Shown: positions 52,382 to 62,751 of the stretch, piece by piece
Numbering within the stretch: position 1 is the first letter of the stretch
How the letters are laid out: each line of letters opens with the position of its first letter
Assembly (NCBI GenBank): GCA_001184405.1
Contig: LFMX01000012.1
Coordinates: 17,602-81,601 of the forward strand
Source of the DNA: Candidatus Burkholderia humilis
GTDB taxonomy: Bacteria > Pseudomonadota > Gammaproteobacteria > Burkholderiales > Burkholderiaceae
Direction: 5' to 3'
DNA length: 64,000 nt
Notes under the pieces: generated by a model
What the model was told of the DNA's origin: nothing
Databases searched by the model: none
What the model saw: the letters and a program-made list of their open reading frames with translations, nothing else
Made by a program: the position numbers and the translations under genes

Positions 52382-53647
52382 ATGCATTTATCCGAGCTCA
52401 AGTCTCAGCACGTGTCTGCACTGATCGAGATGGCCAATGGCCTCGAGATCGAAAATGCGAACCGCCTGCGCAAGCAGGAACTCATGTTCGCGATTCTTAA
52501 AAAGCGCGCCAAGGCTGGCGACACGATTTTCGGCGACGGCACGCTCGAAGTGCTGCCCGATGGTTTCGGCTTCCTGCGCTCGCCCGAGACCTCGTATCTC
52601 GCGAGCACGGACGATATCTATATCAGCCCGTCACAGATTCGCCGCTTCAATCTGCACACCGGCGACACGATCGAAGGCGAAGTGCGCACGCCGAAGGACA
52701 GCGAGCGTTATTTCGCGCTCGTGAAGGTCGATAAAGTCAACGGGCAGCCGCCCGAGGCCTCGAAACACAAGATCATGTTCGAGAACCTCACGCCACTGCA
52801 TCCGAACAAGCCGCTGCCGCTCGAACGCGAAATGCGCGGCGAAGAGAATGTCACCGGCCGGATCATCGACATGATTTCGTCGATCGGCAAAGGCCAGCGC
52901 GGTTTGCTGGTGGCATCGCCGAAATCGGGTAAGACGGTCATGCTGCAGCACATCGCGCATGCGGTGAAGGCGAACCATCCGGACGTCATCCTGTTCGTGC
53001 TGCTGATCGACGAACGTCCGGAAGAAGTGACGGAAATGCAGCGCTCGGTGCGCGGCGAAGTCATCGCCTCGACCTTCGACGAACCCGCCGCACGTCACGT
53101 GCAAGTGGCCGAAATGGTCATCGAAAAGGCCAAGCGTCTGGTCGAAATGAAGCACGACGTCGTGATTCTGCTCGACTCCATCACGCGTCTTGCGCGCGCG
53201 TACAACACGGTCGTGCCGGCATCGGGCAAGGTGCTGACGGGCGGTGTCGATGCCAACGCACTGCAGCGTCCGAAGCGTTTCTTTGGAGCTGCACGCAACA
53301 TCGAGGAAGGCGGTTCGCTGACGATCATCGGCACCGCGCTGATCGAAACCGGCAGCCGCATGGACGACGTCATCTACGAAGAATTCAAGGGCACCGGCAA
53401 CATGGAAGTGCACCTGGAACGTCGTCTGGCGGAAAAGCGTGTATATCCGTCGATCAATCTGAACAAGTCGGGCACGCGCCGCGAAGAATTGCTGATCAAA
53501 CCGGACGTGCTGCAAAAGGTCTGGGTGCTGCGCAAGTTCATTCACGACATGGATGAAGTCGAAGCAATGGAATTCCTGCTCGACAAGATCCGTCAGACGA
53601 AGAACAACGCCGAATTCTTCGACATGATGCGTCGCGGCGGCGGTTGA
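52382..53647 (+). CDS. rho: Transcription termination factor Rho
   Basis: Rho is the hexameric RNA helicase that ends transcription. The 421-residue product has the N-terminal helical domain, the cold-shock-like RNA-binding domain ([20 protein letters not shown]), Walker A ([11 protein letters not shown]), Walker B ([16 protein letters not shown]), the Q-loop/R-loop region and [10 protein letters not shown]. Full length and intact, followed by a terminator. Confidence 0.97.
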   Translation: MHLSELKSQHVSALIEMANGLEIENANRLRKQELMFAILKKRAKAGDTIFGDGTLEVLPDGFGFLRSPETSYLASTDDIYISPSQIRRFNLHTGDTIEGEVRTPKDSERYFALVKVDKVNGQPPEASKHKIMFENLTPLHPNKPLPLEREMRGEENVTGRIIDMISSIGKGQRGLLVASPKSGKTVMLQHIAHAVKANHPDVILFVLLIDERPEEVTEMQRSVRGEVIASTFDEPAARHVQVAEMVIEKAKRLVEMKHDVVILLDSITRLARAYNTVVPASGKVLTGGVDANALQRPKRFFGAARNIEEGGSLTIIGTALIETGSRMDDVIYEEFKGTGNMEVHLERRLAEKRVYPSINLNKSGTRREELLIKPDVLQKVWVLRKFIHDMDEVEAMEFLLDKIRQTKNNAEFFDMMRRGGG

Positions 53648-53673
53648 TCCGCTTCCACTGCTTCAAGTCTGCG

Positions 53674-53701
53674 AAAACCGCCTGCTTCGTCAGGCGGTTT
53701 T
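53674..53701 (+). terminator. Intrinsic terminator of rho
   Basis: An 11-bp stem (53674-53684 with 53691-53701) and a 6-base loop are followed by a run of T, 27 bases past the rho stop. Confidence 0.9.
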
Positions 53702-53762
53702 TTTCGTTTCGAGCACGCCACGATTCGTACAATCGCGGTATCGAAGCTCACGCAATGACCGC

Positions 53763-54587
53763 ATGGCCAATCTCTTTTCCCGCTGGTTCGGCGCGCAACG
53801 GCGCGCGCGCGCGCTGCGCAAATACGCCATCGACGATGCACTCTGGCAACGCACGCTCGATGCGTATCCGTTCTTTGCGCACCTGAACGCGGCGGATTTG
53901 CAGCAGCTGCGCGAGACGGCGAGTTTGTTCATCGCGCAGAAGGAGTTTTCAACCGCGCACGATCTCGAACTGACCGATCAGATGATCGTATCGATCGCGG
54001 CGCAGGCGTCGTTGCCCGTGCTCAATCTCGATCTCGATCTGTATCGCGGATGGGTCGGCGTGATTGTCTATCCGGGCGAATTCGTGATTCGCAAGACGGT
54101 CGAGGACGAAGCCGGCGTCTTGCATGAAGTCGAGCACGATGCGAGCGGCGAGGCGTGGGAAGGTGGTCCGGTCATCCTGTCGTGGGAAGACGCGCAAATC
54201 GCGGACGGCGCGGACGCGTACAACGTCGTGATTCACGAGTTCGCGCACAAGATCGACATGGTGACGGGCGGAGCGGACGGGCATCCGCCGCTTTATCGCC
54301 GATGGCACGCACCGCTCAATGCCACCGCCTGGGCCGATATTTTCGACAACGCGTACGACCAGTTCTGCGCGCGCGTCGATGCCATGCCCGAGCGCCGCTG
54401 GACGCGTTTCGAGCGCGATTCGCTGATCGATCCGTATGCGACCAATCATCCGTCGGAATTCTTTGCCGTGTGCAGCGAGGCGCTCTTTGTCAAGCCGAAG
54501 GCATTCGAAGCGCAATATCCGGAGCTTTACCGGCTGCTTGCGCAGTATTACCGGCAGGACCCGGCGGGCGTCGGCGCGCTCATCTGA
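53763..54587 (+). CDS. mtfA: Zinc peptidase MtfA (M90 family)
   Basis: MtfA is a cytosolic zinc aminopeptidase that in E. coli binds the glucose repressor Mlc. The 274-residue product has the HEFAH metal site (YNVVIHEFAHKIDM) and, downstream, NHPSEFFAVCSEALF with the third ligand region. Its N-terminus is basic and amphipathic. Intact. It is independent of rho, being beyond its terminator. The Mlc link need not hold in Burkholderia. Confidence 0.88.
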   Translation: MANLFSRWFGAQRRARALRKYAIDDALWQRTLDAYPFFAHLNAADLQQLRETASLFIAQKEFSTAHDLELTDQMIVSIAAQASLPVLNLDLDLYRGWVGVIVYPGEFVIRKTVEDEAGVLHEVEHDASGEAWEGGPVILSWEDAQIADGADAYNVVIHEFAHKIDMVTGGADGHPPLYRRWHAPLNATAWADIFDNAYDQFCARVDAMPERRWTRFERDSLIDPYATNHPSEFFAVCSEALFVKPKAFEAQYPELYRLLAQYYRQDPAGVGALI

Positions 54588-54728
54588 TTCTTAACCGCCT
54601 AAAAACATGCCAACCAACTGATTTTCTGGCATAATTTTTGTTTTCGACCCTAGGCAAGTGACTCGCGCGGCGGCAGATACCGTCGAAAAACGTAGCGAGT
54701 TGGCTACCGCCAGATACCAGGAAAGACC

Positions 54729-54983
54729 ATGAAAGAAGGCATTCACCCGAATTACCGCGAAGTCCTGTTCGTTGATATGTCGAACGACTTCAAGTTTGTG
54801 ACGCGTTCGACCATCCAGACGCGCGAAACCGCCGAGTTCGAAGGCGAGACCTACCCGCTCGCGAAGATCGAAGTGTCGTCGGAATCGCACCCGTTCTACA
54901 CCGGCCAGCAAAAGATCATGGACACGGCCGGCCGCGTCGAGAAGTTCAACAACAAGTTCGCACGCTTCTCCACCAAGAAGTAA
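54729..54983 (+). CDS. rpmE2: 50S ribosomal protein L31 type B
   Basis: The 84-residue protein starts [20 protein letters not shown] and lacks the zinc-binding Cys of type A L31, so it is the zinc-independent form. [20 protein letters not shown] is typical. Intact; ended by a strong terminator. The ribosome site GGAAAG lies upstream. Confidence 0.95.
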   Translation: MKEGIHPNYREVLFVDMSNDFKFVTRSTIQTRETAEFEGETYPLAKIEVSSESHPFYTGQQKIMDTAGRVEKFNNKFARFSTKK

Positions 54984-55006
54984 GTCGGGCATCAGGGTTT
55001 TACGCG

Positions 55007-55035
55007 AAAAAGGGCAGCTCCGGCTGCCCTTTTTT
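55007..55035 (+). terminator. Intrinsic terminator of rpmE2
   Basis: A 12-bp stem (55007-55018 with 55023-55034) with a TCCG loop and a run of T, 24 bases after the stop. Confidence 0.9.
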
Positions 55036-55239
55036 GTCGCCGCTCGGTTTTCGTTTTATCGACGGCATTCAAGTTGCTCCGTTTCACCGGTAAAGGTTGT
55101 TGCGCGCCGTTACCATCGCCCGGCGTATCCTGACGCGCCTTCGTTGCGCGACTACAATGCCGGATGCTCTGGCCCCGCCGCGTTCGAGCGCATGGCTCGC
55201 GGCCCGTCTCTCCAAACCAAGCCCTTTCGCCCTGTTCGC

Positions 55240-57003
55240 ATGCGATCTGTCGTTCGTCTGACTGCCTCCGCCACCAGCGCCCTGCCGCGCTGGTTGTTGC
55301 TCGCCATCTGTATCACGTATGCATCGTTCGGGCTGTTCGGCCGCGATCCCTGGAAAAACGAGGATGCGGCAGGCTTCGGCGTCATGTGGACGATGGCCAA
55401 CGGCAACGCGCGCGACTGGCTCCTGCCCAATCTCGTCGGAAAGGCGATGACGACCGACGGCCCGGTGATGTACTGGCTCGGCGCGGGCTCCATCCGTCTG
55501 CTGAGACCGTGGGTCGACGCGAGCAACGCATCGCGCGTGGTGACGGGTTTGCTGTTCTGTCTCGCGTGCGCATTCGTCTGGTATTCGGCGTATCTGCTCG
55601 GCCGGCGCGATGAAGCGCAGCCCTTCAAATACGCGTTCGGCGGCGAGCCGGAGCCGCGCGATTACGGCCGCACGCTCGCCGATGGTGCGCTGCTGATTCT
55701 GCTCGCGTGCTTCGGTCTCGCCGAACGCGGGCACGAAACCACGCCGCAGCTTGCGCAGTTCGCGAGCACCGCCATGCTGATCTACGGCCTCGTGCGCAGC
55801 CTCGACAAGCCGGTTCACGGCGCGCTCGTGTGGGGCTTGGCGATCGGCGTAGTCGGTCTGTCGAGTTCGCCGGTGCTGGTGTTCGCGCTGCTGCTGTGCA
55901 CGCTCGCGATGACGATCATCGTGAAAAAGGTACGTGCGCTACCGCTGCTGATTTTCGGTTTGCCAGTGGCGGTCGTGCTGATCGGCGCGTGGGTGGGGTC
56001 GACGCTGCACTTTTTCCCCGATGACGGCGAATGGTGGCTGCGCCAATGGTGGCGCAGCAGCTTCTACTATTTCTCCGGGCCGCCCTCGCTCATTTTTGGC
56101 TATGCGGTCAAGAATCTGCCGCTTTTCACGTGGCCCGCGTGGCCGCTCGCGATCTGGGCGTTCGTTAGCTGGGGCGGCATGCACCGCTCGCCGCACGTCG
56201 CGGTGCCGCTGTCGATCATCGGGCTGCTGGTCGTGCTGGTCGTGTTGCAGGCGCACGAATCCAACCGGCTTTTCATGCTGCTTTTGCCGCCGCTTTCCGT
56301 GCTCGCGACCTTCGCACTGCCGACGCTCAAGCGCGGCGCGATCAATGCGATCGACTGGTTCGCGATGCTGAGCTTCACCATCATCGGCACGCTGGTGTGG
56401 CTGGTGTGGACCGCCGGCATGATCGGCTTTCCCGCGCCGATGGCCCGCAATCTCGCGCGTCTCGCGCCGGGCTTTCATCCGGAATTCAAGCTGATTTCGT
56501 TCGTCTGCGCGGTCGCGGTGACGGTCTGCTGGTTCCTGCTCGCGCGCTGGCGGCTGGCGCGGCATCCGAAAGTGTTGTGGCGCAGCGTCGTACTGTCGAG
56601 CGCGGGCACCACGCTGATGTGGGTGCTGCTCATGACGCTGTGGCTGCCGGTGGTCAACTACAGCCGGACGTATCGGGATGTGGCGGAGCAGATCGCCGAT
56701 CATCTTCCGCCCGATTACAACTGCATTTCGCCCGCGCGTCTGGGCGATGCGCAGATCGCCACGTTCGCGTATTTCGGCGGCATGCATTTCGCGTTCGATG
56801 AAGATTGCGATGTGATCCTGCGTCAGGATCGCGCGGATTATGGCGATCCGCCGTCGATCTCGAATCTCGAATGGAAACTCGTGTGGGAAGGCCGCCGCGT
56901 GGCTGATCGCGACGAGCATTTCCGCCTTTACATGCGCATCGAGCGCCCGACACCGCCCGCGAAGAAGCCGGAGCGCCGCAAGAGCCTGCGCAGGACGCCG
57001 TAA
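55240..57003 (+). CDS. Membrane glycosyltransferase, ArnT/GT39-like
   Basis: This 587-residue inner-membrane protein resembles lipid-carrier-dependent glycosyltransferases of the GT-C fold (ArnT, PMT). It has about 10-12 hydrophobic segments. The first periplasmic loop carries GRDPWKNEDAAGFG with the acidic pair typical of the catalytic site, and a soluble C-terminal part of about 110 residues follows the last helix (PPDYNCISPARLGDAQIATF). The ATG at 55240 is chosen because it directly precedes the first hydrophobic region. It is intact, the only intact gene of the 55-64 kb block. The donor and acceptor are unknown. Confidence 0.75.
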   Translation: MRSVVRLTASATSALPRWLLLAICITYASFGLFGRDPWKNEDAAGFGVMWTMANGNARDWLLPNLVGKAMTTDGPVMYWLGAGSIRLLRPWVDASNASRVVTGLLFCLACAFVWYSAYLLGRRDEAQPFKYAFGGEPEPRDYGRTLADGALLILLACFGLAERGHETTPQLAQFASTAMLIYGLVRSLDKPVHGALVWGLAIGVVGLSSSPVLVFALLLCTLAMTIIVKKVRALPLLIFGLPVAVVLIGAWVGSTLHFFPDDGEWWLRQWWRSSFYYFSGPPSLIFGYAVKNLPLFTWPAWPLAIWAFVSWGGMHRSPHVAVPLSIIGLLVVLVVLQAHESNRLFMLLLPPLSVLATFALPTLKRGAINAIDWFAMLSFTIIGTLVWLVWTAGMIGFPAPMARNLARLAPGFHPEFKLISFVCAVAVTVCWFLLARWRLARHPKVLWRSVVLSSAGTTLMWVLLMTLWLPVVNYSRTYRDVAEQIADHLPPDYNCISPARLGDAQIATFAYFGGMHFAFDEDCDVILRQDRADYGDPPSISNLEWKLVWEGRRVADRDEHFRLYMRIERPTPPAKKPERRKSLRRTP

Positions 57004-57040
57004 CACGCGCGCCCTTTTGCCCTCCCACACCGCGACCGGC

Positions 57041-58404
57041 ATGTTCAGCGACGTGCGCAAGATCGCCGCGCTTGCGTGGCCGGTGCTGATCGGCCAGCTT
57101 GCGGTGATCGCGTTCGGCGTGATCGACACCGCGATGGTCGGCCGCTTTTCCGTCACCGATCTCGCCGCGCTCGGGCTCGACGGTTCGGTGTACATCTCGG
57201 TGTATATCGGGCTGACGGGGATTCTGGTCGCGCTGCAACCGATCGCCGGACAGCTTTTCGGCGCGGGACGCGAGAGCGAAATCGGCGATGAAACGCGTCA
57301 GGCGTTCCGGCTCGCGGCGGCGCTGATGATCATCGGTTTCGTGCTGCTCTACTTTCCCGAACCGCTGTTGAGTCTTGCGAAAGCGCCGCCCGTGCTGCAT
57401 GACCGCACGGTCGACTATCTGCGGATTCTGTCGTTCGGGCTGCCCGCCAGCCTCGCGTTTCGCGTGTATAGCTCGCTGGCGAATGCGGTCGGCAAGCCGC
57501 GTCTTGTGATGTTTCTACAGGTCGGCGGACTCGCGCTCAAGTTTCCGCTCAACACGTGGTTCATCTTCGGCGGCTTCGGCGTGCCCGCGCTCGGCGGTCC
57601 GGGCTGTGCACTCGCAAGCACGCTGATCAACTGGACGCTGGCGATCGTCGGCATGACGGTGCTGGCGAAAGTCGAGTTCTTCAAGCCGTTCGGCATCTTT
57701 TCGCGTTTTTGCTGGCCGGTCTGGAAGCGGCAGATTGCGCTGCTTCGGCTCGGCATTCCGATGGGGCTGTCGTACCTCATCGAAGTGACGTCGTACACGT
57801 TCATGGCGCTCTTTATCTCGCGCTTCGGCACGACGACGCTCGCCGGGCATTAGATCGCGGGCAATCTCCGCGCGGTGCTGTACATGACGCCGCTGTCGAT
57901 CGGCATTGCATCGTCGACGCTCGGTATCGCAGGCGCTCGGCGCGCAGCGTTTCGATGACGCGCGCTCGATCTCGCGGCACGGCATCGGCATGGCATGCGT
58001 GCTGGCGCTCATCTATGGCGTGATTCTGGTTGCCGCGCGGCCGCATATTATCGCCGCCTACACGCCCGATACGAACGTGATCGCCGCCGGATGCCGCTCA
58101 TGCTCATCATCTTCTTCTATCACCTGTTCAATGCCTTGCAGATCACGACCGCGTTCGTGCTGCGCGCGTACAAGGTGACGCTCGTGCCAACCATCATTTA
58201 CGCGAGATTGCGCTGTGGGGCATCGGGCTGGGCGGCGGCTATCTGCTTGGCTTCGATGTCGGCGGCGCGATTCCTCAATGGCTGCAAGGCGCGCGCGGCT
58301 TCTGGATCGGCAATTCCCTGAGTCTGGGCGTGGCGGGTGTCGGCCTCTTTTTGTATTGGCGGCGCGTCAGCACGCGGCATCTCGATACATCGCGCGCGTA
58401 CTGA
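57041..58404 (+). pseudogene. MATE/DinF-family efflux protein, stop and three frameshifts
   Basis: MATE proteins export drugs and metabolites using ion gradients. From the ATG at 57041, 270 residues are normal (LAWPVLIGQLAVIAFGVIDT, LVMFLQVGGLALKFPLNTWF). TAG at 57851-57853 replaces an expected CAG (LAGHQIAGN). Frame changes follow near 57922, 58090 and 58203; the last helices (GFWIGNSLSLGVAGVGLFLY) are in the final frame, which ends at 58402-58404. Roughly 450 codons agree with the family. It follows the glycosyltransferase by 37 bases, suggesting one transcript. Confidence 0.87.
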
Positions 58405-58500
58405 TTCTTCTGAAATGCGCGGCGCGGCAAGCGTCGTCATTAAGCGAAACGTAGGGCTCCAGTAAAATCGCTGCGTCGAGAAAAAACTCGGAGCGAGTGG

Positions 58501-61500
58501 ATGAACCGCGTCAGCAAACAACAACAATGGATTCTGGCCGCAACCGCCATTTTGGCCGCGCTCGGCATGAGCACGGCGATTCATCGGGCCGATGCCGCGC
58601 GCGTCGTGACGGTTTCGCCGCAAGGCAAAGTCGCGCAGGTGCGGCAAGTCGTCGTCAAGTTTAACGAACCGATGACCGCATTCGGCAATCCACGCGCTCC
58701 CGCGCTGGGAAAGGTCGCGTGTAGCGGCGCGCTGGATCGATCATAAAACCTGGGCTTTCGATTTCGAAAACGACCTGCCGCCCAGCGTGCGCTGCGCGTT
58801 CGATCTCAAAGACGGTTTGAAATCCACCGGCAGCAATGCCATCTCCGGGCCGCAACATTTCGCATTCCAGACGGGCGGACCGTTCGTCCAATCCGTGCGT
58901 CCGCACGGCGGCGAAATCGAGGAAGAAATGGACCGCCGATCACAGCGCGGATTCGTCGTTCGCGATTCCAGCCGCGGCGAAGCTGGGCGAGTACAGCGTG
59001 ACGCTCGATAACGGCAACGAGAACGACGACTCCACGATCACGCAGTCGTACGAATCCGGCAGCTTCCGCGTCGAGGAATTCCGTCTGCCGGCGTTCAAAG
59101 GCTCCATTTCCGCGGGCGATACGAAGTCCGTCGGCCTGATCGCGGCGAGCGAAGCGCCAGTCAATGTGCAGCTTGAATATGTGCAAGGCGGACCGGCGTC
59201 GAATCTGCCGGTGCAGGTGTCGGCGCTCGTGCGCGATGCATCGCCGCCCTTTGCATCGCAATATGAGGCGTTCAGCTTTGCGCCGTATCGCAAGCCGAAG
59301 AACGACGGCGCGAGCGCGCCCACGGAAGACGAGGACAGCGAGCAACAGGACGATTCGACGACCAGACTCATCGCCGACAAACTGCGCGTGACGCTCGATC
59401 GCGATGGCGTCGGCAAGCTCGCGCTGAAGTTGCTGCCGGCGGTCGAATCGCCAAAACGGCTGGCGCTCGAAACCAGTTTCGCCGATCCGAACGGCGAAGT
59501 TCAGACCATCAGCGACGGCACGCTGCTGTGGCCCGCTGCAGTTGCGGTGGGCGTGAAAGCGGGCCATTGGGTTTCGGTCGGCGATGCGCTGCCGGTGCAG
59601 GCGCTCGCGCTCGATCTGCAGGGCAAGCCGCGCGCGGGCGTGTCCGTCGAAATCAAAGGCGTGGCGCGCGTGATGTCGAGTTCGCGCAAGCGCATGGTCG
59701 GCGGCTTCTACGCGTACGACAACCATACCGAAGTGAAGGATCTCGGCGCGCTGTGCAGCGGCAAGAGCGACGATCACGGCATCGTGTCGCGCGAGGTCAA
59801 GCTCAAGGAAGCGGGCAATATCGATCTGATCGCGGTCGCGAAAGACGGCGACGGGCGCCCGGCAAACGCGAGCACGTCCGTCTGGGTCACGCGCGAGGAA
59901 GAACTATGGTTCGGCGGCGAAAACACGGACCGCATCGACGTGTTGCCGGAAAAGACCAGCTACGAACCGGGCGATACCGCGCGCTTTCAGGTACGCATGC
60001 CGTTCCGCTCGGCGACGGCGCTCGTCGCGGTGGAGCGCGAGGGAATCGTCGAGACGCATATCGTCGAATTGAATGGCAAGGATCCGACCGTCGAACTCAA
60101 GGTTCAGGATGCGTGGGGGCCGAACGTGTACGTGTCGGTGCTTGCGTTGCGCGGGCGCATCCATGACGTGCCGTGGTATTCGTTCTTCACGTGGGGCTGG
60201 AAGGCGCCGGTCGAATGGGCGCGCGCGTTCTGGTACGAAGGCCGTCAGTATCAGGCGCCGACGCCGCTCGTCGATCTGTCCAAGCCCGCGTTCCGATACG
60301 GACTGGCGTCAATCAAGGTCGGCACCGCGTCGCACCGGCTCGCGGCCAGCGTCACGCCGGACGCGAAGTCGTACACCGTGCGCGCGAAGGCGCATGTGAA
60401 GGTCAAGGTCGCGCTGCCCGATGGCAAGCCCGCGCCAGCCGGCACGCAGATCGCGCTTGCCGCCGTCGATGAAGCGCTGCTCGAACTCATGCCGAATCAA
60501 AGCTGGGACGTGCTCGATGCCATGTTGGAGCGCCGCGCGTACGGCGTGGAGACATCGACGGCGCAGATGGAAATCATCGGGCGGCGGCATTTCGGGCGCA
60601 AGGCGGTGCCTGCGGGCGGCAGCGGACACAGCGCCACGAGCGAACTCTTCGATACGCTGCTCGTGTGGAATCCGCGCGTCACGCTCGATTCGAACGGCGA
60701 AGCATCGGTCGATGTGCCGCTGAACGACGCCCTCACCCGCTTTCGCATCGTCGCGATTGCGGCGGTCGGCGCGGGGCGGTTCGGCACCGGCAGCGCGTCG
60801 ATTCAAAGCACGCAGGAGCAGGACTTGCAGCTGATTTCGGGCTTGCCGCCGCTCGTGCGTATCGGCGATGCCTTCCGTGCGCAGTTCACGCTGCGAAATA
60901 CGACGCAGCGCGCGATGCGCGTCATCGTCACGCCGAAGGCCGGCGCGCTCGCGCTCAATACGCGCACGGTGGAACTGGCGCCGGAATCGTCGCAGAAAGT
61001 GGCGTGGGACGTGACGACGCCCGACGTGATCGGCGCGAATGCATCGGCGAATCTCGACTGGAACGTGAGCGCGGCGGAACAGGCCGGACCGAAGGCCAGC
61101 GACGCCGTGAAAGTCACGCAGCGCGTCGTCGCCGCGACGCCGGTGAACGTGCAGCAGGCGACCATCGCGCAAGTGGACGGCACGTTCACGCTGCCCGTCG
61201 CGCCGCCCGCCGATGCCGACAAATCCGACAGCGGCGCGGTGCGCGGCGGCATCGCGGTATCGCTGCAACCGAAGCTCGCGGACGGTTTGCCGGGCGTGCG
61301 CCGCTGGTTCGAGCGCTATCCGTACAGTTGCCTCGAGCAGCAGACATCGCGCGCGCTCGGTTTGATGGACGCCGCGCAATGGCAAGGCGTGCTTACGCGC
61401 ATGCCGTCGTATCTGGATCGCGACGGCCTCGCGAACTACTTCCCGCCTTACGACGATGAACATCCGACCGGCAGCCCGGCGCTCACCGCGTATCTGCTCG

Positions 61501-62748
61501 CCGTCACCGATGACGCGGCCAAGCTCGATCGCCGCTTCGCCCTGCCCGCCGATGTGCGCGACCAAATGGCGGCGGGCCTCGCTAATTTCATCGATGGGAA
61601 ACTGGAGCGCAAATTCTGGGCGCCGCGTGACGATCTCACCTTCGTGAAGCTCGCGGCGATCGAAGCGCTGTCGCGTTACGGTCTCGCGCAGCCGCGCATG
61701 CTCGGGTCGATCACCGTCGCGCCGGATCAGTGGCCGACTTCCGCAGTGCTCGATTACTACGCGATTTTGTCGCGCGTCGATGGCATCGCCGGTCGCGATG
61801 AAAAGCGCGCGCAGGCCGAGCAGATCATTCGCGCGCGGCTGACGTATCAGGCACACGGCTGTCGTTCTCGACCGAGCGCGACGACGATCTCTGGTGGCTC
61901 ATGGACAAGCAGCGAAACGAACGCCGCGCGCACCGCGCTCCTTTTCGCCGATAACCCGGCGTGGAAGGACGAGATGCCGCGTCGCCGGACTGCTCGCGCT
62001 GCAACGAAACGGCGCGTGGCAGACGACCGCGAACCTGTGGGGCGAGCTCGCCGTCGAGCGTTTCTCGCGCGTGTTCGAAAGCACGCCGGTGACGGGCAGC
62101 ACGTCCGTGCAACTCGGAGCGGCGACGCAGAACATCGACTGGAACGGCTCTGCTGTGCAAACCGCCGCTTCGGCCACGCCGATCACGAAAACTGCGAGCG
62201 TGCACAGCACGATGCTGCCGTGGTCCACCGGCTCGCTCACGCTGACGCAAAACGGCACGGGCAAACCGTGGGCGACGATCGAAAGTCTTGCGGCGGTCTC
62301 GCTGAAAGCGCCGTTTGCGGCGGGCTATCGCATTTCGAAGACCGTGACGCCCGTCGATCCGGCCGTGAAAGGGGTGGGCGATATCGTACGCGTGCATCTC
62401 GATATCGACGCGCAAAGCGATATGACCTGGGTCGTCGTCAACGATCCGATTCCCGCAGGCGCGCCGATTCTCGGCTCCGGACTCGGCCGCGATTCGGCGG
62501 CGGCGACCGAAGGCGAAACGCAGTCTCAGGGCGCGTGGCCCGCGTATATCGAGCGTGGTTTCGAGGGTTATCGCGCGTATTACAGCTATCTGCGCAAGGG
62601 CAAGTTCTCGGTCGAATACACGATGCGCCTGAACAATCCCGGCACCTTCGGCCTGCCGCCGACGCGCGTCGAGGCGCTCTATGCACCATCGACTTACGGC
62701 GCGCTGCCGAACGCGCCGATGGTCGTCAAACCGCTCGCAGCCAAGTAA
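58501..62748 (+). pseudogene. Bacterial alpha-2-macroglobulin, at least five frameshifts
   Basis: Bacterial alpha-2-macroglobulins are periplasmic protease traps that partner with penicillin-binding protein 1C. The ATG at 58501 opens a signal peptide (QWILAATAILAALGMS). A frame change with loss of linker sequence is seen near 58730, and another near 58925 where a large part of the N-terminal domains seems deleted, because the roughly 1410 codons fall short of the 1650 of E. coli YfhM. A long open stretch holds the domains and the thioester motif YPYSCLEQQTSRALG (about 61320). Further shifts lie near 61865, 61915 and 61985. The end (FGLPPTRVEALYAPSTYG) is intact to 62748. Confidence 0.88.
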
Positions 62749-62751
62749 CGC